DNA of 64,000 nucleotides from Apiosordaria backusii. Lineage: Eukaryota > Ascomycota > Sordariomycetes > Sordariales > Lasiosphaeriaceae. Every line of letters begins with the position of its first letter. The stretch's first letter is position 1. The notes under the pieces were generated by a model. The model worked only from the letters and a program-made list of their open reading frames with translations. It was not told where the DNA came from and searched no databases. Location: positions 744,001 through 808,000 of the forward strand of contig JAUKTV010000009.1 in assembly GCA_030549205.1 (NCBI GenBank). Reading direction: 5' to 3'. The position numbers were made by a program, and so were the translations under genes. Below are positions 1 to 12,543 of the stretch, piece by piece.

Positions 1-894
1 ATACGGCCTCATCGTCGCAGGCGGGAAACTAGTCTCCGTCATCCGCCCCAGAAAACACTCCCTCCACCCCAGCGACCTCCAGCTCATCTTCAACATGCTC
101 TTCGAATCCGGCAGCATCAAATCCGGCGGCGGCGAATCCTGGATCCCCATCTGCCTACCAGCATTCAACAACAGCGGCTACCTCTACATGTACGTCTCTT
201 TCTTTGACGACGACAACAACGACACCCAGTCAACTCCAACAACAAGCAAAAACACCTCGACCAGCACCCCAACAATACCAGAAGAAGGCATCCCCCCACC
301 ACCCCCTCCCAATCATCACCATCCCCGCCCCCAACAAACAACACACCCCCCGAATCCCCCCAAGAAATAGCCCTCATCCTCATCTCCCCCGACCGCGAAT
401 CCTTCTTCCCCTTCTCCTCCCTCCGCACCTCCCTCTACAACTCCCTCACCAAATCCGGCCACCTCTCCCTGATCCGGCAATCCCTCTCCTCCCCCCGCCC
501 TTCCATCTCCTCCATCCTCCCCAGCCCCAGCCCCAGCCCCAGCAACTCTCCCTCTCCAATATCCCACTTCATCTACAAATCCCGCCCCAACGTCCAGTTC
601 GTCATGTCCTCCCTCCAACCCCTCTTCGTCTCCCCCATCGCCAGACGCAAACTCATGTCGCAATACCAATCCCTGCACGCTGCCATGCACGCGAAGCACT
701 CCCACTTGAAAGTCATCTACTCCGTGGGCGAGGATTGCGCCTCTTTGGGTTGGGTGACCCCGCTGTTTGAATTTTACTGCGTCGCCGGCCCGAACGTGAG
801 CAGGCAGGCCATGACGGAGGCGGCGAATAAGGTGGTCAAGTGGGTGGGGAGGGAGGAGGGGAGGGTTTTTATCATTGGGGGTGGGGTTTTTTAG
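1..894 (+). CDS. MON1: Vacuolar fusion protein MON1, C-terminal part (5' end outside window, one frame break)
   Basis: MON1 pairs with CCZ1 as the guanine-nucleotide exchange factor for Rab7/Ypt7 on late endosomes and vacuoles. The fragment opens in frame 2 with YGLIVAGGKLVSVIRP and later GYLYMYVSF, and closes in frame 1 with GWVTPLFEFYCVAGP and a RVFIIGG tail; both ends match the conserved C-terminal longin-type part of MON1. The stop is at 892-894. Between the two parts lies a Pro/Ser/Thr-rich linker (about 205-360) in which the frame changes by -1. No good donor exists there: GTACGT at 190 would cut out the conserved YVSF, and GTCAAC at 229 with an AG ending at 281 is weak. The most natural join is at the six-C run 292-297, so a missing C is likelier than an intron. 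The product is clear; only the linker is uncertain. Confidence 0.85.
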
Positions 895-1679
895 GCTGGC
901 TATACACTCTCAACAATACAGCTATATATACATATTTCATTGTGGTAATAAAGAAGAAGCAGCGGGAGACATTACGAAAGAGATGGTATCATGATATGGA
1001 AATGGGGAATGTGTAAACACAGTGAGTGCATTATAAAGTAGTTTATTGAGGCATTTGAGAGAGGGGGGGCAGCAGTGTATATACACCCTGATACATAACA
1101 ATAATAACAAGTTCATATCAAGAACGATACAGCACAAATAAGACAAGACGAAAAGTGTACAAATGAAAATTATAAACTATGTAATTATAGGCTGTGTTAA
1201 TCTGACACAACCTGCTCGCTGTACACCCATGTACTGCCTGCCTGCCGCTGTTGCTGCATTCCTAATAGTGTATCCTAATAGTGTAGTGTTTACTCCGCTG
1301 TGTGGTTGGTTATTTTTCCAACACCCCCTTGTTTACCCCCCCTATTTAATTGTCCAACACCGAACCAGGGTTTGGGGAACAAACCCAACCACCCATCCAA
1401 CCCCTAACCATAACCCAAACCAAACAACTTCAAAAAGTAGAACCAACACCTCCTAACAAAGGGAAAAGAAAGAATTGCATGCAAAAGCTGCCCGCCTTTG
1501 CCATGTCCACACGCTCGTATCCAACCTCCCCTACCTCTCACTAACCCCCCCTTCCCCTCTCGGATCATGTTCCTAACTAACCCCCTTACTCCCCTTCTTC
1601 TTCCCCCTCCCCCCAGCAAACCCCCCAACCTTCGCCTCAGTAGCATACACCTCCACCCGATCCTTAACCCCCCCTACCC
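895..1679. other. Intergenic, 3' flank of two convergent genes
   Basis: The space holds the 3' flank of MON1 and that of the minus-strand gene ending at 1680. The first 400 bases are AT-rich and carry an AATAAA at 947-952, about 55 bases after the MON1 stop, a plausible polyadenylation signal. From about 1330 the sequence becomes C-rich. No supportable gene is seen. Confidence 0.5.
947..952 (+). terminator. Candidate polyadenylation signal of MON1
   Basis: An exact AATAAA lies 53 bases downstream of the MON1 stop codon. Fungal polyadenylation signals are degenerate, so this rests on position and motif only. Confidence 0.4.
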
Positions 1680-3841
1680 CTATCTGCCCCCCATTGTTTC
1701 CCCCAGCACCACCCAGCTGCTGCCCCCCTCCTCCCCCTTAACCCACCAAACCCCCCCTTTACCATCCCCTCCCTCCTCCCCTTCCACCTCCTCCTCATCA
1801 ACTCTCCCACCAGTCTTCCCCGTCCGCGCCGTACTAGCAGAGCTTTTCGTCCTCGCCTTCCCCAACCCTTGCAATCCTACCCCTGGATTATTCAACGTCG
1901 AGCTCCCCGTCCCTGTCCACGTCGTCCCAGTATTAGACCCATTATCTGTTTTCTGCGATGGATTCCTACCCAGCGTCGGGTTAGTAGCCGTAGACGGGGT
2001 GCGTTGTACTGGAATCATTGACGCTGCTGCTGAAACTGTGGTGCTTGCTTGATGGGCTGGGGTAGGGGTCGGTGTTGAAGCTGTGGTAGCAGTAAGTTGA
2101 GGTTTAGGGGGCAAAGCAGGCATCATAAACCCATCCCTATCCACCCTCAACCCCATCCCACCACCCCCTGAACCAGTCTCACTCCCCCCCTGGCAACACC
2201 AGAATTATTCCCCCCCATCGGGGTTGTCGTTGTTGCCGTCACCGTCTTATCATTCCCCTGCGTAGTACCCAGCGGCCACGGAAACTGCGTCTGCATCACC
2301 CCTCCCCCCAGCCCTCTATTATTGACAATATTAGACGAAGAAGAAGCAGGTCCCACAGTCCCAATAGAAGCCTGTGACCTCTTCCCCCCCATTATCCCCA
2401 TCCCCATCCCTATCCCCATCCCCGTCCCTCCCGTCCCTCCCACCATCCCAGCAGGCGTACTACTCCTCGACCCATCCACCCCCCCACCCCCACCCCTTAC
2501 ACTACTCCCCCCCGTCTTTAGGTCATGCCCCCCATCCCTACTTTCCCCCACCGTCAACCTACTACTCCTCCCAGCCAGCAAACTCTCCATATCGCTCATC
2601 AGCGTCTTCCTCGGCGGCCCCGGCAAATCAAACGGATTCCAGCTCGTCCTCGAGTCAAAGCTCCCGCACGCCGACCGATTCCGGCTTCTACTCCTGAAAC
2701 TACCACTCATAAAAGACCTTGCCGCCCCCCGCCACCTTGACGAACGCCGCTCCGGGATCGCCAGCGGCACGTGCGTGTTCGCCATCATTACCGTCCGCTG
2801 AGAGGGGCGAGGCGCCAAACCACCGCCAACAGCAGTGGTGGTGTACATTGTCTGCTGGCTTGCTTTTGCTCTTGCCGCCGCCTGCGCTGCCAGGGCTTGA
2901 GCTTGGCGGACGTGAGACCAGTCCTCTTCATGAGTGTACGTGTCCGCGATGGGGTGGGGACTAGTAATAATAACTTGCTGATGGGGGGGTCTCGGCCCGG
3001 GGCCGGTGTTGTAGCGATGATGATGATGATGATGATGAGATAAAATCGAGGATTCAGACGGGCGGCGGTTAACATTGGGTTTATAGCCGTGATTACTGTG
3101 ATAAACAGCAGACGTCATCACCGGTACAAACCCCGAAGCCGGCAAAGCAGAGGCCTCCTGAACTGTGGCTAACCCGTAACCCGGCTGCTGTTGAACAATC
3201 TTCGGCGGGTAACTCAAAAAGCCAACCTCCTCCCCCGGCCGTGGTCTCAGCGCAGGGTGTATCTCATTCGTCATCGTTGACACCGGCAATTGACATCCCA
3301 TCGTCCGAACTTGAGGATGATGATGATGATAGGACGACGACGACGACGCCATCGGGTATGCATGCGGATGCGGATGCGGGAACGGAAGCTGCTGTGCCTG
3401 TTGAGCCAACACCCCCCCTCCTCCTCCTCCTCCTCCCACACCCGCCGGCTGCATCCTCGTCATCACCCCTGAGGAGGAGCCCGCAGGAACAACACCAACA
3501 CCATTTGACGACGACAAATGCCCCGGACGGACGACATGCATCATATCACTACCACGATATCGAACCCCGTCTTGTATCACAGGAGGCGGATCCTCCACCA
3601 CCATATCCGGCATCTTCCCTTTGCCCTCATCAGGTTTCGATTTGAAACCACATAGCTTCCGTAATCGCGCGGATAGACTTTTAAACCTTCGTCGATATCC
3701 CCTTTTCTCTCTCTCCCCTCCTCCCCCTCCCCGGGGATCCTCAATGTGGCCGTTGTCACATTGTGTTCTTTCCACCCCCTTCAGCTTAGCATCATGCCGC
3801 CGGCGGCCAAACCTCATCCGGAATCCCCTTTGCTGCTGTCG

Positions 3842-3873
<32 letters not shown>

Positions 3874-4279
3874 GCTCAGGTATTCGATTCTGATCTTGTT
3901 GCTGCTCTTGCGGCGCCGTCTCGACACGGCGATTATCATCAAACGGTACTACGTCGCGGATTCCGTGGTCGTGGCTCGATATATACCGAATAGACGTCAA
4001 GGCGAGATGATCAAACCCGTAGTCTTGATGAGGCTGCTGCTGGGCGCCGCGAGTGCCAGCACCAGCACCAGCACCAGCATCAGGGGGCACGAGGATCTGC
4101 GATGGCGGCGGCGGCAGCCCGAGGGGCGGCGTCCTGGAGCCACTAGCTTCACCCGATTCATCGGCCTGAGCTGGCGGTTTCAGCCGAGCATACCGCTGTC
4201 GGGGAGCTGGTGTCATTGTAGCTCCGTTTGCCGCTGGGGCTGTCGATTTCCCTCTGTCTCGGTATGCTGATGGCTCCAT
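1680..4279 (-). CDS. Unrecognised disordered Gln/Gly/His/Pro-rich protein (frame break near C-terminus)
   Basis: I do not recognise this gene. The ATG at 4279 (MEPSAYRDRG) opens about 700 residues of low-complexity sequence: Pro-rich N-terminus, a polyglutamine stretch around residues 135-150 coded by a CAA/CAG tract (about 3828-3876), a basic patch with KSLSARLRKLCGFKSK near residues 200-215, His-rich runs, and Gly/Met-rich repeats. The first frame ends at 2147, just after a seven-base homopolymer (2184-2190). In the next frame a sequence of the same character continues (GLRVDRDGFMMPALPPKPQ) to a stop at 1680. Adding one base to the run gives an uninterrupted protein of about 866 residues, so the break is probably a sequencing or assembly error. 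No enzyme domain, signal peptide or membrane segment is visible. It is followed upstream by another disordered gene on the same strand. Confidence 0.6.
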
Positions 4280-5136
4280 TGATAAGGATGTTGCGTAGAG
4301 ATGTGGATGTGGTTAATTGTTGGTCGAGGGTGCGGTCCTGGTCCTGGTCGTGGTCTGCGTGCTCCAGTCGACGTGTGTGTTTGGGAAGGAGACGTTGAAT
4401 GCATGTGGAGATGGGGCAAGAAGGCTGGAGTGAATTACAGATATGCCAAGCAAGAAGGAAAGATTTGCAACAAAATGCTCGTACGGGTTTGAAGTTGCGG
4501 ACCTGGCTGAAGGGGTGGATGACGAGGAAACTCTATTCTCTTTCTTGGAACGGTACTGGGAAACTCTGTTGAGGGGGGCGTCGCCGTTGTAACGGACTTT
4601 GCACTCCGGAATATGGTACCGCCACTAGAGATATCTCACCATGAGGGATCCAGCCAGCATTGTGGTTCTAACATTTGTGCATGCATGAAGAGAACCATAT
4701 TTGGCCCTCCCAAACTGACCATGGCATCACATCTCGTCAGGTTGCCCATCATCAGAAGCCCATGACAATTTCGAAATCACAAGCCAGTACCTACCCTATT
4801 TAACGGACCATACAAGAGCGAACAACAGATTCAGGTCAGTACAAATGCCAAAACTCATAACAAAACTCAGTTCTTGATTGTTGTATTACGATCTAACGAC
4901 GAACTCCTCTGGACAGTCTGGTATCAGTAACACATGCTACAGGAACCATGAAAGTCCAACTCCGAGTTCAACTCCAACCCGTAAACACAACTTCTCCCAC
5001 GAGTTTTTACAGTAGACCTAACAAAAATGCCAAACGAGTGAATGACCAAAACAAAGGCCCAGCCATGAAATGATCAATAGCCAAACCAAGTCTTGATCCC
5101 TTTAACTAAGATATTCACCCTCCAGATCTCATATTG
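4280..5136. other. Intergenic between two same-strand genes
   Basis: This space should contain the promoter of the minus-strand gene starting at 4279 and the 3' flank of the minus-strand gene ending at 5137. I see no conserved gene, tRNA or clear TATA box. Confidence 0.45.
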
Positions 5137-8100
5137 TCAGCCTCGTTTGCCAGACCCACTACAGGCCCCCATAACCACCTGCCTCGCGGTCTTGAACCAT
5201 CTTGACATACGGCCCCTGAACCCCCTGGCTTGGTGTTTGCCAGCTTCCTGGTCGCTGGCGTTATTATCGCCGTCACCGTCTCTCCTCGTAAGGTCCGCCT
5301 TGGAACCATCCCCTGACTCCGTCATAGGCGCCTCAACGGGAGGAATATTGACAACTTCAATGACCTCGCCAATTCTGCCGCCTGGATGCAGTGTTTCTGC
5401 TGATCGCAATCGAGACTCAGCGAGGCGGACTCGTAAATCCGAGAAACGCTTCTTCAGTCCTCGAGGTGATTTTGCGCTGACACAGCTGTCTTGTGAGAGT
5501 GAGCTCCGCGCTTCACTCCGAGCTGCTGGGCTTATAACTTCCCTGAGGACTTGAGTATCGGGTGACAGTTTATTGCCACAATGGTCTTGGTGACGATCAG
5601 GTATAGGGGGAACTGGGGTGTTGGGGGAAGGACTGTCCAGGAAGGCATCTTCCTGATCGCATGTATCAGTCTTTTCAGTTTCTCCGGCTGATTCAACCAG
5701 GCAGTCCATGTTTGCCAGGCCTGGATTCAGGTGACTCATGGAAGGCTGCCCCCGTAGTTTTGGAACTGGCCCAGACCATTCCCTTGTCGGCCCCGCGACC
5801 GTATTTCTTCTACCTCGATTGCCTTCCGCATGCATTTTGTTGAGAGCCCCTCGGGAAACCTTTAGCTTCAGCTTGCTATTTCTTGAGCCTGAGCGTCTGG
5901 GTTGCTCTCTCTGATCAATATGAATAGGTGCGCCATGGTCCATCAGCTCGTCTGGGCCCATGGAATAAGCCAACGGTGAGGTCACTATTGGGGAAGACGG
6001 CATTTTGAATCTTGGCTCCTGTGGATTCGAATCATATGAGAGCGCAGGGTCAACCATTGTGGCTTGATCGACCCCGAAGCAAGAAGGGTCAGTGGAGGGA
6101 AATCCCATGATGTATTCCAAATCCTGGCTTGAAAAGTTGGCAATGCAAGACTCGCTTCGAACGGAGATGCCTGGCAAAGGGGGCAGGGCCTTCATGAGTT
6201 GCGGCACACTGTTCTGCAACCGGAGTTGCCGTGCTGGTGAGATGGGATGCGGTGCTAACATAGGGGTTCTGGAGCGGCCAACGATCGAGTCGATGTCGGA
6301 CTCGACCAAATTTTGCAGGTCGTTGGTGTCTATTGCTGGCACCGCAAAGTTTCTTCTGTGGCCCCGGGGATTAGAATCGCCCATGTATGAATGCCCGACA
6401 AATTGCTGGCCTACTTCAGAAGCTGGCCCTTTGGCATACGGTGACCCGCAGATCATGGTCTTATCGTGGGTCTGGTCTGGTAAACTTGAGTAGGCCGTGC
6501 CCTGGCGGTCCATAGAGTCTTCTAATGTCATGAGCCCATCCTGGGTATCTGTGCTGGTGCCTCCGTCTAAGCGGTCTTCCGTTGACGCGAGCCCAGAGTC
6601 GCCGAGATCCACAGGATAGAACTTGCTTCGCCGTGGTTCCCCTCTGAGCGACGAGGATACCGCTCTCCTTTCCCGGTAGTGAGCAGGTAGGGAACGGTGA
6701 GTACTACCAGATAAGGGACTCGGCCTGGGAGGAGAGGCTGCCAAGCGTCTCATATTTTCTTCACAGCTTCTGCTAGTAACTACTCGCAAGGATCTTGGCG
6801 AAGAAAATTGCAAGTGACTCCTGACAGTCAAATTCGCATTCTGTCGTCGATGAACCACTGCTGTACCAATGCTCCACTCCTCGTCGTCGTATCTCGGTGA
6901 ATATGCCATTCCGGCACCTCTAGAGCCAGCCAGCATCTCATCACCCGAAGACCCCTGGCTGTTAACTCCTGCTTTGAAGGTGAGCGGAGAACGTCCGGTC
7001 TCGAATCGACGGCTGTATTCCTTCATGGTATCGGCACTTGACTGCACCTTCCCAGATGTTTCTCTGGGCACATCTTGAGCGTTTTGCTGGTCTCCCAGAC
7101 TTTGTGAATCGAAGCTCTGCGAGTTCTGTGACTGTGGCCGAGGACTTGAGAGCTTCCCCTCGGAATATGGTTTATGTCCAGAAGGTGAACGATGATACTT
7201 ATCCAACCCCTGAAACCCAGAGTTGTGCTCGGTGTCTATAACCCTGGGCGGACTGTGGACACTTGAAGAGCGGGTGGCAACGTGAGAGGGAAAGTCAGGC
7301 AGCGGCGGAGGGCTATCAGTCGTGTAATCAAAGCCTTCCGAGTAATCGTAATAGAAGGTTCCCGGTGGTTGTACGCGAAGGGATGGATTCCGGGTTGGCG
7401 GCCCACATGTCGAGCGTTGGTACATGTTAAGAATCGATGTTATGCTAGAAGTCCTAAGGCTATGTTCCGATGCGCTGCTTTCGAGACGACCGCGGTATCG
7501 ATGGTCCCACGGAGCTGGTGAGATTGGGGACAGGCCACAGTGAAGACTATACTTATCCGCCACACCGTAGTTCGAGAACGATTCGCTTGAGCTGGTCCCA
7601 TCTATGCGAGGACGGGGCATCTGCCGGTTGCCATACTGGGGGTAGGTTGGCTTGTACGAACCGTGAACGGTGCGCTACGCAGGGTTAGAAACAGTCCATG
7701 TGCAAGATGACGACAGACTCACGCGAGACACCCTATCAATCCCAACCATTTTACTATAATCCACGGCCCCATTCTCAGTCCAAGCTGGTGAAGCGGGCCG
7801 TACCCCCGGACGTTTCAGCCTCGTTGGGTATGGGAATGGAGAGCGAGGCCTCTGTAGAAAAGCTTCGTGCTGTTGGCTCTGCATATCCCCTGTTGGCTTT
7901 TGACTTGGCGGACGCCGTGAGCTACATGTTGTCATGGAGTAAGACCTATTCCCCATGTCGTTATATGGGGGCGTAAAGGCACTAGAGGCAGAACGCAGGC
8001 TGTCTGATCCATACATGGAGATGATCTCCGATGTGGTGTCTCGATACGATGGTAGCCATCTCCGATCGTCCCGGAGACTGTAACTCCTCATGCCGTCACC

Positions 8101-8409
8101 GTTGGGACGCCTGCCGAGAGGGGTCTCGCCATGACCTGGTTTTCTACGAGACGAAGGGGCATGAAAATTCCCTGACGAGCGAACTGGTCTGATAGAGAAC
8201 AAGCCGATGTCCCCCGTCTCAGTTGTGGTTTTGAGCATGCTCTCCAGGGGGCCTGGAGACACGAGAAGAGATGTGTTCTCATTGACGCTGCGTAGCTGTT
8301 GACGGGAATGGACAGGGCGCGGTCGATGGAGGGAATCGGATGTACTCGGATAGCTTCTGTTGAGAGCGCCGTGGCTGGCGGAACGCCTTGTGGTGTGGAT
8401 GGGCTCCAT
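5137..8409 (-). CDS. Unrecognised Ser/Arg-rich protein, about 1,074 residues, one intron
   Basis: I do not recognise this protein. Exon 1 runs 8409-7723 from an ATG (MEPIHTTRRSASHG), exon 2 runs 7674-5137. The 48-nt intron 7675-7722 has donor GTGAGT, a TTCTAACC branch site and acceptor GCGTAG, and joins in phase 0 as VSR|RTV. An in-frame ATG at 8478 would add 23 residues (MSPKRLIDYG); the later start is preferred as the more ordinary N-terminus. The sequence is rich in Ser, Arg and Pro throughout, with no obvious catalytic domain and no membrane segment. Near the C-terminus are two basic amphipathic stretches, GLKKRFSDLRVRLAESRLRS and a final RGRMSRWFKTARQVVMGACS, which could bind membrane or nucleic acid; that is inference. 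The long conserved frame and the clean intron argue strongly that it is a real gene. Confidence 0.75.
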
Positions 8410-10939
8410 GATAAAGCACCAAAAAAGGCCCGAGTCAAATAGATCAATACCGTAATCAATCAATCGCTTCGGGCTCAACAGAGCTATTGCTTAACGTTGT
8501 GTCCAAGACATGAACCAAGACGGGGTGGGAGACCAGGTCCCCGAATTGGGTGATGAGGTTGTCGTGCCCGGTTCCATCCAGATTTGACCAGAGGACAGAC
8601 GACAGCTGAGTTCGGGACCGTCCATGTTCACTGGCTGCCTGAGCAGGAAGCAACGGGGGCACAAGTGGCATCCTCGACATGAGGTAACCTGGAAGGTGCA
8701 ACTGCCAGTTTGGAGTCTGAGCATCATGTGTGCCGGTGGACAAGGCCGAGTTGGTCAACCGCGAGAAGGTGCGACGGAACGAGCTCGGGTTTATCATCAA
8801 ACTACAAGATTTATGGCTATGAAGAGAGATTCGTCCCAAATAGGAAGGATGTTTTGGTCAATTAGACACAGGGTTCATCGCCAAGTCCAAAGCTTGGCAG
8901 TGCTGTCAACGTTGGGTATCGTGGAGGGGCTTAACTCCGCACCATTGTAGAGTACAAATTCCAACATTGACGTCAATGGGACCTTGTTCTTATTTCTGTT
9001 GATATGGTGATGAGAGTGAAATTCTTTCTCGGAAAAGATCAGGCGAGCGCTTGTAAAGGTGGTGTTGAGTGTCCACAGGTCACAACGCCCGCCAATGATA
9101 AAAACGCGGACCGTAGAGCCCCTTGAGGCTCTTTCTGGAACGGCGGTTAACGGCCAGGTCCCACTGACCCCGGAGCATTCGATATTGAAGGTGGCCAAAT
9201 GCCGTTGAATTTCCCGGCAGGGAGCTGTTTGTCGATCTGTCCTCGCCGTTTCAGGGGGATTTTGGGATCAGGGAGCGTACATACACTAACACATGTTTCC
9301 CATGTTGGTTAAGATTTGCCTTGCTGACCGAGCTATCTGGCCTCGAGTGGCTGAACGTTATCAACAATAAAATGGTCGGGATAATATGCTCCCAAGGCTT
9401 ATCAAGCATTCTAGCCTGATAATTGGCGCCTCGTATGAGGCTGCTCCAGAGCCCAATGGCTTCCCGTCCGATAATCAACGGCGCCGGGTAAGACGGAGCG
9501 GCCGGCCTCTTCCAACGGGACCCGTGGCAACTTCCCACGCACATGTCCAACTTGTTGGTGGGGGAGCGAGTGCCGTGAGTGCCACCAAGACATGCCAAAG
9601 TGCGAGGCACCAGCATTTTGCCAGCAGGGGACGGAAACAGAAACGAAGGGCGGCGAGGGGCAAATGGACCCTGAGCTGAGCAGTTATGTGGGGTAGACCA
9701 ACCACCTGCTTGGCGTGCCTGTACATTATATAGACTACACCTATACCAGGGGAAATAAAGCCTAGCGTGTGACTTACTAACCAAATAGGGTATGACAAGA
9801 AGGATTTTATCGAAATTGCCTTGGTGGTCCAGTACTTAAAAAAGACCTGTTTTCCTATATAAAACCAAGTATCTCAACATTATTGATATTCCAATATCAT
9901 CCAGCGCATGTATTGTCTTTGAATACGTGGTTTGTTGGTGTGGTAATATGGTCGGCTTGGTCCGGCGTCACGTGATGGTGAGAAGTAGTGGTGTTGAGCA
10001 ATGGGAGCAGCACTGGCCACCTATTTTAAGAGGTACCCCTGCCATAGAAATTGCTAGAAAAGTGACTTCAAATCTGGCCTTGCGTGTGTGGCTGCCACAG
10101 ATCAACATTCCCCCCCGACAATTTTGTGGGGCTTGTATCGCGCTAGGATTTATTTCCCTGGAGTAGGTGTATACTGTAAATTGAGGTGATCGCCCTGCGT
10201 AGGATCTCGTTTTGCCATGTCACCTTATCAATAAGAGCGCATGCAGCTTGCAGCACAATTAGCAAATATACTTCGTAGAAGCAACAACATTGTTTGAGAG
10301 AATCTGAAATCAGTTTTCATCTTCTTGAGAGTTGGGAGCAATCATTGATTACGCTGAACACTCCTTGTATCAGCATCACAAGGTGAGCAAGGCTATTATT
10401 TTGTGGAGAGCGCCAACGGTTGGTGGGAGCAAGGCGCCTGGGCAGTGCAGAGAGCAGCGGGCCCCAGGCATTGATCCCGCCGTTCCACCAATTCAGCCCT
10501 GGTTAATGGGCCCCACCTTTCCCCATTCGGGACCAAGGCGGCGAATGGCCAAGGTTGCCGGAGCTTGCAGCTGTGGAAAAGACACCTGTTCTCTGGAGCC
10601 CTTCTGCTGAGCAATTGACAGCCTCCGAGATACAAGAAGCCTCGCCCATTCACCTCCAGTGGCTCCAGGAGATCCTTTTTTTTGCAATTCACTCTCCCCC
10701 AGAGACCTCTTCACATACCTCATCCGCCAGGTATTATATAGGGTCTCTCTCTCTACGCCGAAGATACCCCCACCTGTCCTTTTCTGCCTTTAAATAGTCC
10801 AGAGTAAGAGCTTTCCCTCCAGCTATCCCCAACCGTCACCGCCACACTTCCCCCTCCTTTGTGTCTGTCTTCACCGGCTCAATTGGCATTCCGCTGACCT
10901 GCCCCCTCTAGAACGTCACAGGACATCACACACATCAAA
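8410..10939. other. 2.5 kb divergent intergenic region
   Basis: The region separates the minus-strand gene starting at 8409 from the plus-strand PDI gene starting at 10940. A TATATAAAA stretch occurs at 9856-9864 but has no convincing gene downstream. Open frames here (for example 9251-9784 minus) have irregular composition and no recognisable domain, so I call none of them. The last 250 bases serve the PDI promoter and leader. Confidence 0.45.
10734..10741 (+). promoter_or_regulatory. TATA-like box and CT-rich start region of the PDI gene
   Basis: A TTATATAG stretch lies about 200 bases upstream of the PDI start codon and is followed at once by a CT repeat (10743-10752) and a pyrimidine-rich leader. 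This is a common arrangement around transcription starts of strongly expressed fungal genes. Its use is inferred from position. Confidence 0.4.
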
Positions 10940-12543
10940 ATGCAGAAGGTTCACAGAATTGCCCTCGGCCTCCTCGCCGCTGCGGCCATCGCCACTGCTT
11001 CCGACGTTGTCCAGCTCAAGAAGGACACCTTCGATGACTTCGTCAAGGCCAACGACCTCGTCCTTGCTGAGTGTGAGTCTCAATCCCAGCGAAATGGCAA
11101 CCCATATGTCTTGTGCAACCGAGGCTGACAAACCCCGCCCTCACAGTCTTCGCCCCATGGTGCGGTCACTGCAAGGCCCTCGCCCCAGAGTACGAGGAGG
11201 CTGCCACCACGCTGAAGGAGAAGAACATCAAGCTTGCCAAGATTGACTGCACAGAAGAGACCGAGCTGTGCCAACAACACGGCGTTGAGGGCTACCCCAC
11301 CCTCAAGGTCTTCCGTGGCCTCGAGAACGTTGGTCCCTACAAGGGCCAGCGCAAGGCTGCTGCCATCACTTCCTACATGATCAAGCAGTCTCTCCCCGCC
11401 GTATCAGACGTCACCAAGGACAACCTGGAGGAGTTCAAGAAGGCCGACAAGGTCGTTGTCGTCGCCTACGTCGATGCCGCTGACAAGGCCTCCAGTGAGG
11501 CTTTCTCCTCGGTTGCTGAGAAGCTCCGGGACGACTACCCCTTCGGTGTCAGCACCGACGCCGCTCTTGCCGAGGCTGAGGGCGTCAAGGTCCCCTCGAT
11601 CGTTGTCTACAAGGACTTCGATGAGGGCAAGTCCGTCTTCACTGACAAGTTCGAGGCTGAGGCCATCCAGAAGTTCGCCAAGACGGCCGCCACTCCCCTT
11701 ATTGGAGAGATTGGCCCCGAGACCTACTCGGACTACATGTCGGCCGGCATTCCCCTTGCCTACATCTTCGCCGAGACGGCCGAGGAGCGCAAGGAGATCA
11801 GCGAGAAGCTCAAGCCCATCGCTGAGGCTCAGCGCGGTGTTATCAACTTCGGTACCATCGACGCCAAGGCCTATGGTGCCCACGCTGGCAACCTCAACCT
11901 CAAGACCGATAAGTTCCCCGCTTTCGCCATCCAGGAAACTGCCAAGAACCAGAAGTTCCCCTTCGACCAGGAGAAGGAGATCACCCTCGAGGCCATCAAG
12001 ACTTTTGTTGATGACTTTGTGGCTGGTAAGGTCGAGCCCAGCATCAAGTCTGAGCCCATCCCCGAGAAGCAGGAAGGCCCCGTTACCGTTGTTGTCGCCA
12101 AGAGCTACAACGACATTGTCCTTGATGACACCAAGGATGTCCTGATTGAGTTCTACGCCCCGTGGTGCGGCCACTGCAAGTCTCTTGCTCCCAAGTACGA
12201 TGAGCTCGCCAGCCTGTATGCCAAGAGCGAGTTCAAGGACAAGGTTGTCATCGCCAAGGTTGACGCCACTGCCAACGACGTTCCCGATGAGATCCAGGGC
12301 TTCCCCACCATCAAGCTCTACCCTGCCGGCGCCAAGTCTGAGCCCGTCGTCTACTCTGGCTCTCGCACCGTTGACGATCTCATCAAGTTCGTTGCCGAGA
12401 ACGGCAAGTACAAGGCTTCCGTCTCCGAGGAGGCTGAGGAGCCATCAGCTGCCCCTGCGGCCACCGAGTCGGAGGCCAGCTCTGCCGAGCCTGCGGCCGA
12501 GACCAAGGAGGCTGCCAAGGAGGCTGACCACGATGAGCTCTAG
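10940..12543 (+). CDS. Protein disulfide isomerase, ER lumen
   Basis: PDI forms and shuffles disulfide bonds in proteins folding in the ER. Exon 1 is 10940-11072 and exon 2 is 11147-12543; the 74-nt intron has donor GTGAGT and acceptor CACAG and joins as AE|FFAPWCGHC. The product is 509 residues. It starts with a signal peptide (MQKVHRIALGLLAAAAIATA) and has the classical a-b-b'-a' order: the first CGHC redox site is about residue 50, two redox-inactive thioredoxin-like domains follow, and the second CGHC is near residue 385. An acidic Ala/Glu-rich tail ends in the ER retrieval signal HDEL. Length and layout match fungal PDI1/pdiA. Upregulation by the unfolded protein response is typical of the family, but I could not find a clean HacA site upstream. 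Confidence 0.97.

Noticed and set aside
190..195. GTACGT in MON1 as a splice donor explaining the frame change
   Set aside because: It would remove the conserved YVSF that follows GYLYM in MON1, and no acceptor restores it.
9251..9784. 177-codon open frame on the minus strand in the 8.4-10.9 kb gap
   Set aside because: Amino-acid composition is irregular, there is no domain, and overlapping frames of similar length exist on both strands.
11404..12174. Long minus-strand frame opposite the PDI gene
   Set aside because: It is the shadow of the strongly biased PDI codons (NNC/NNG) read in reverse; leucine and glycine-rich with no family match.
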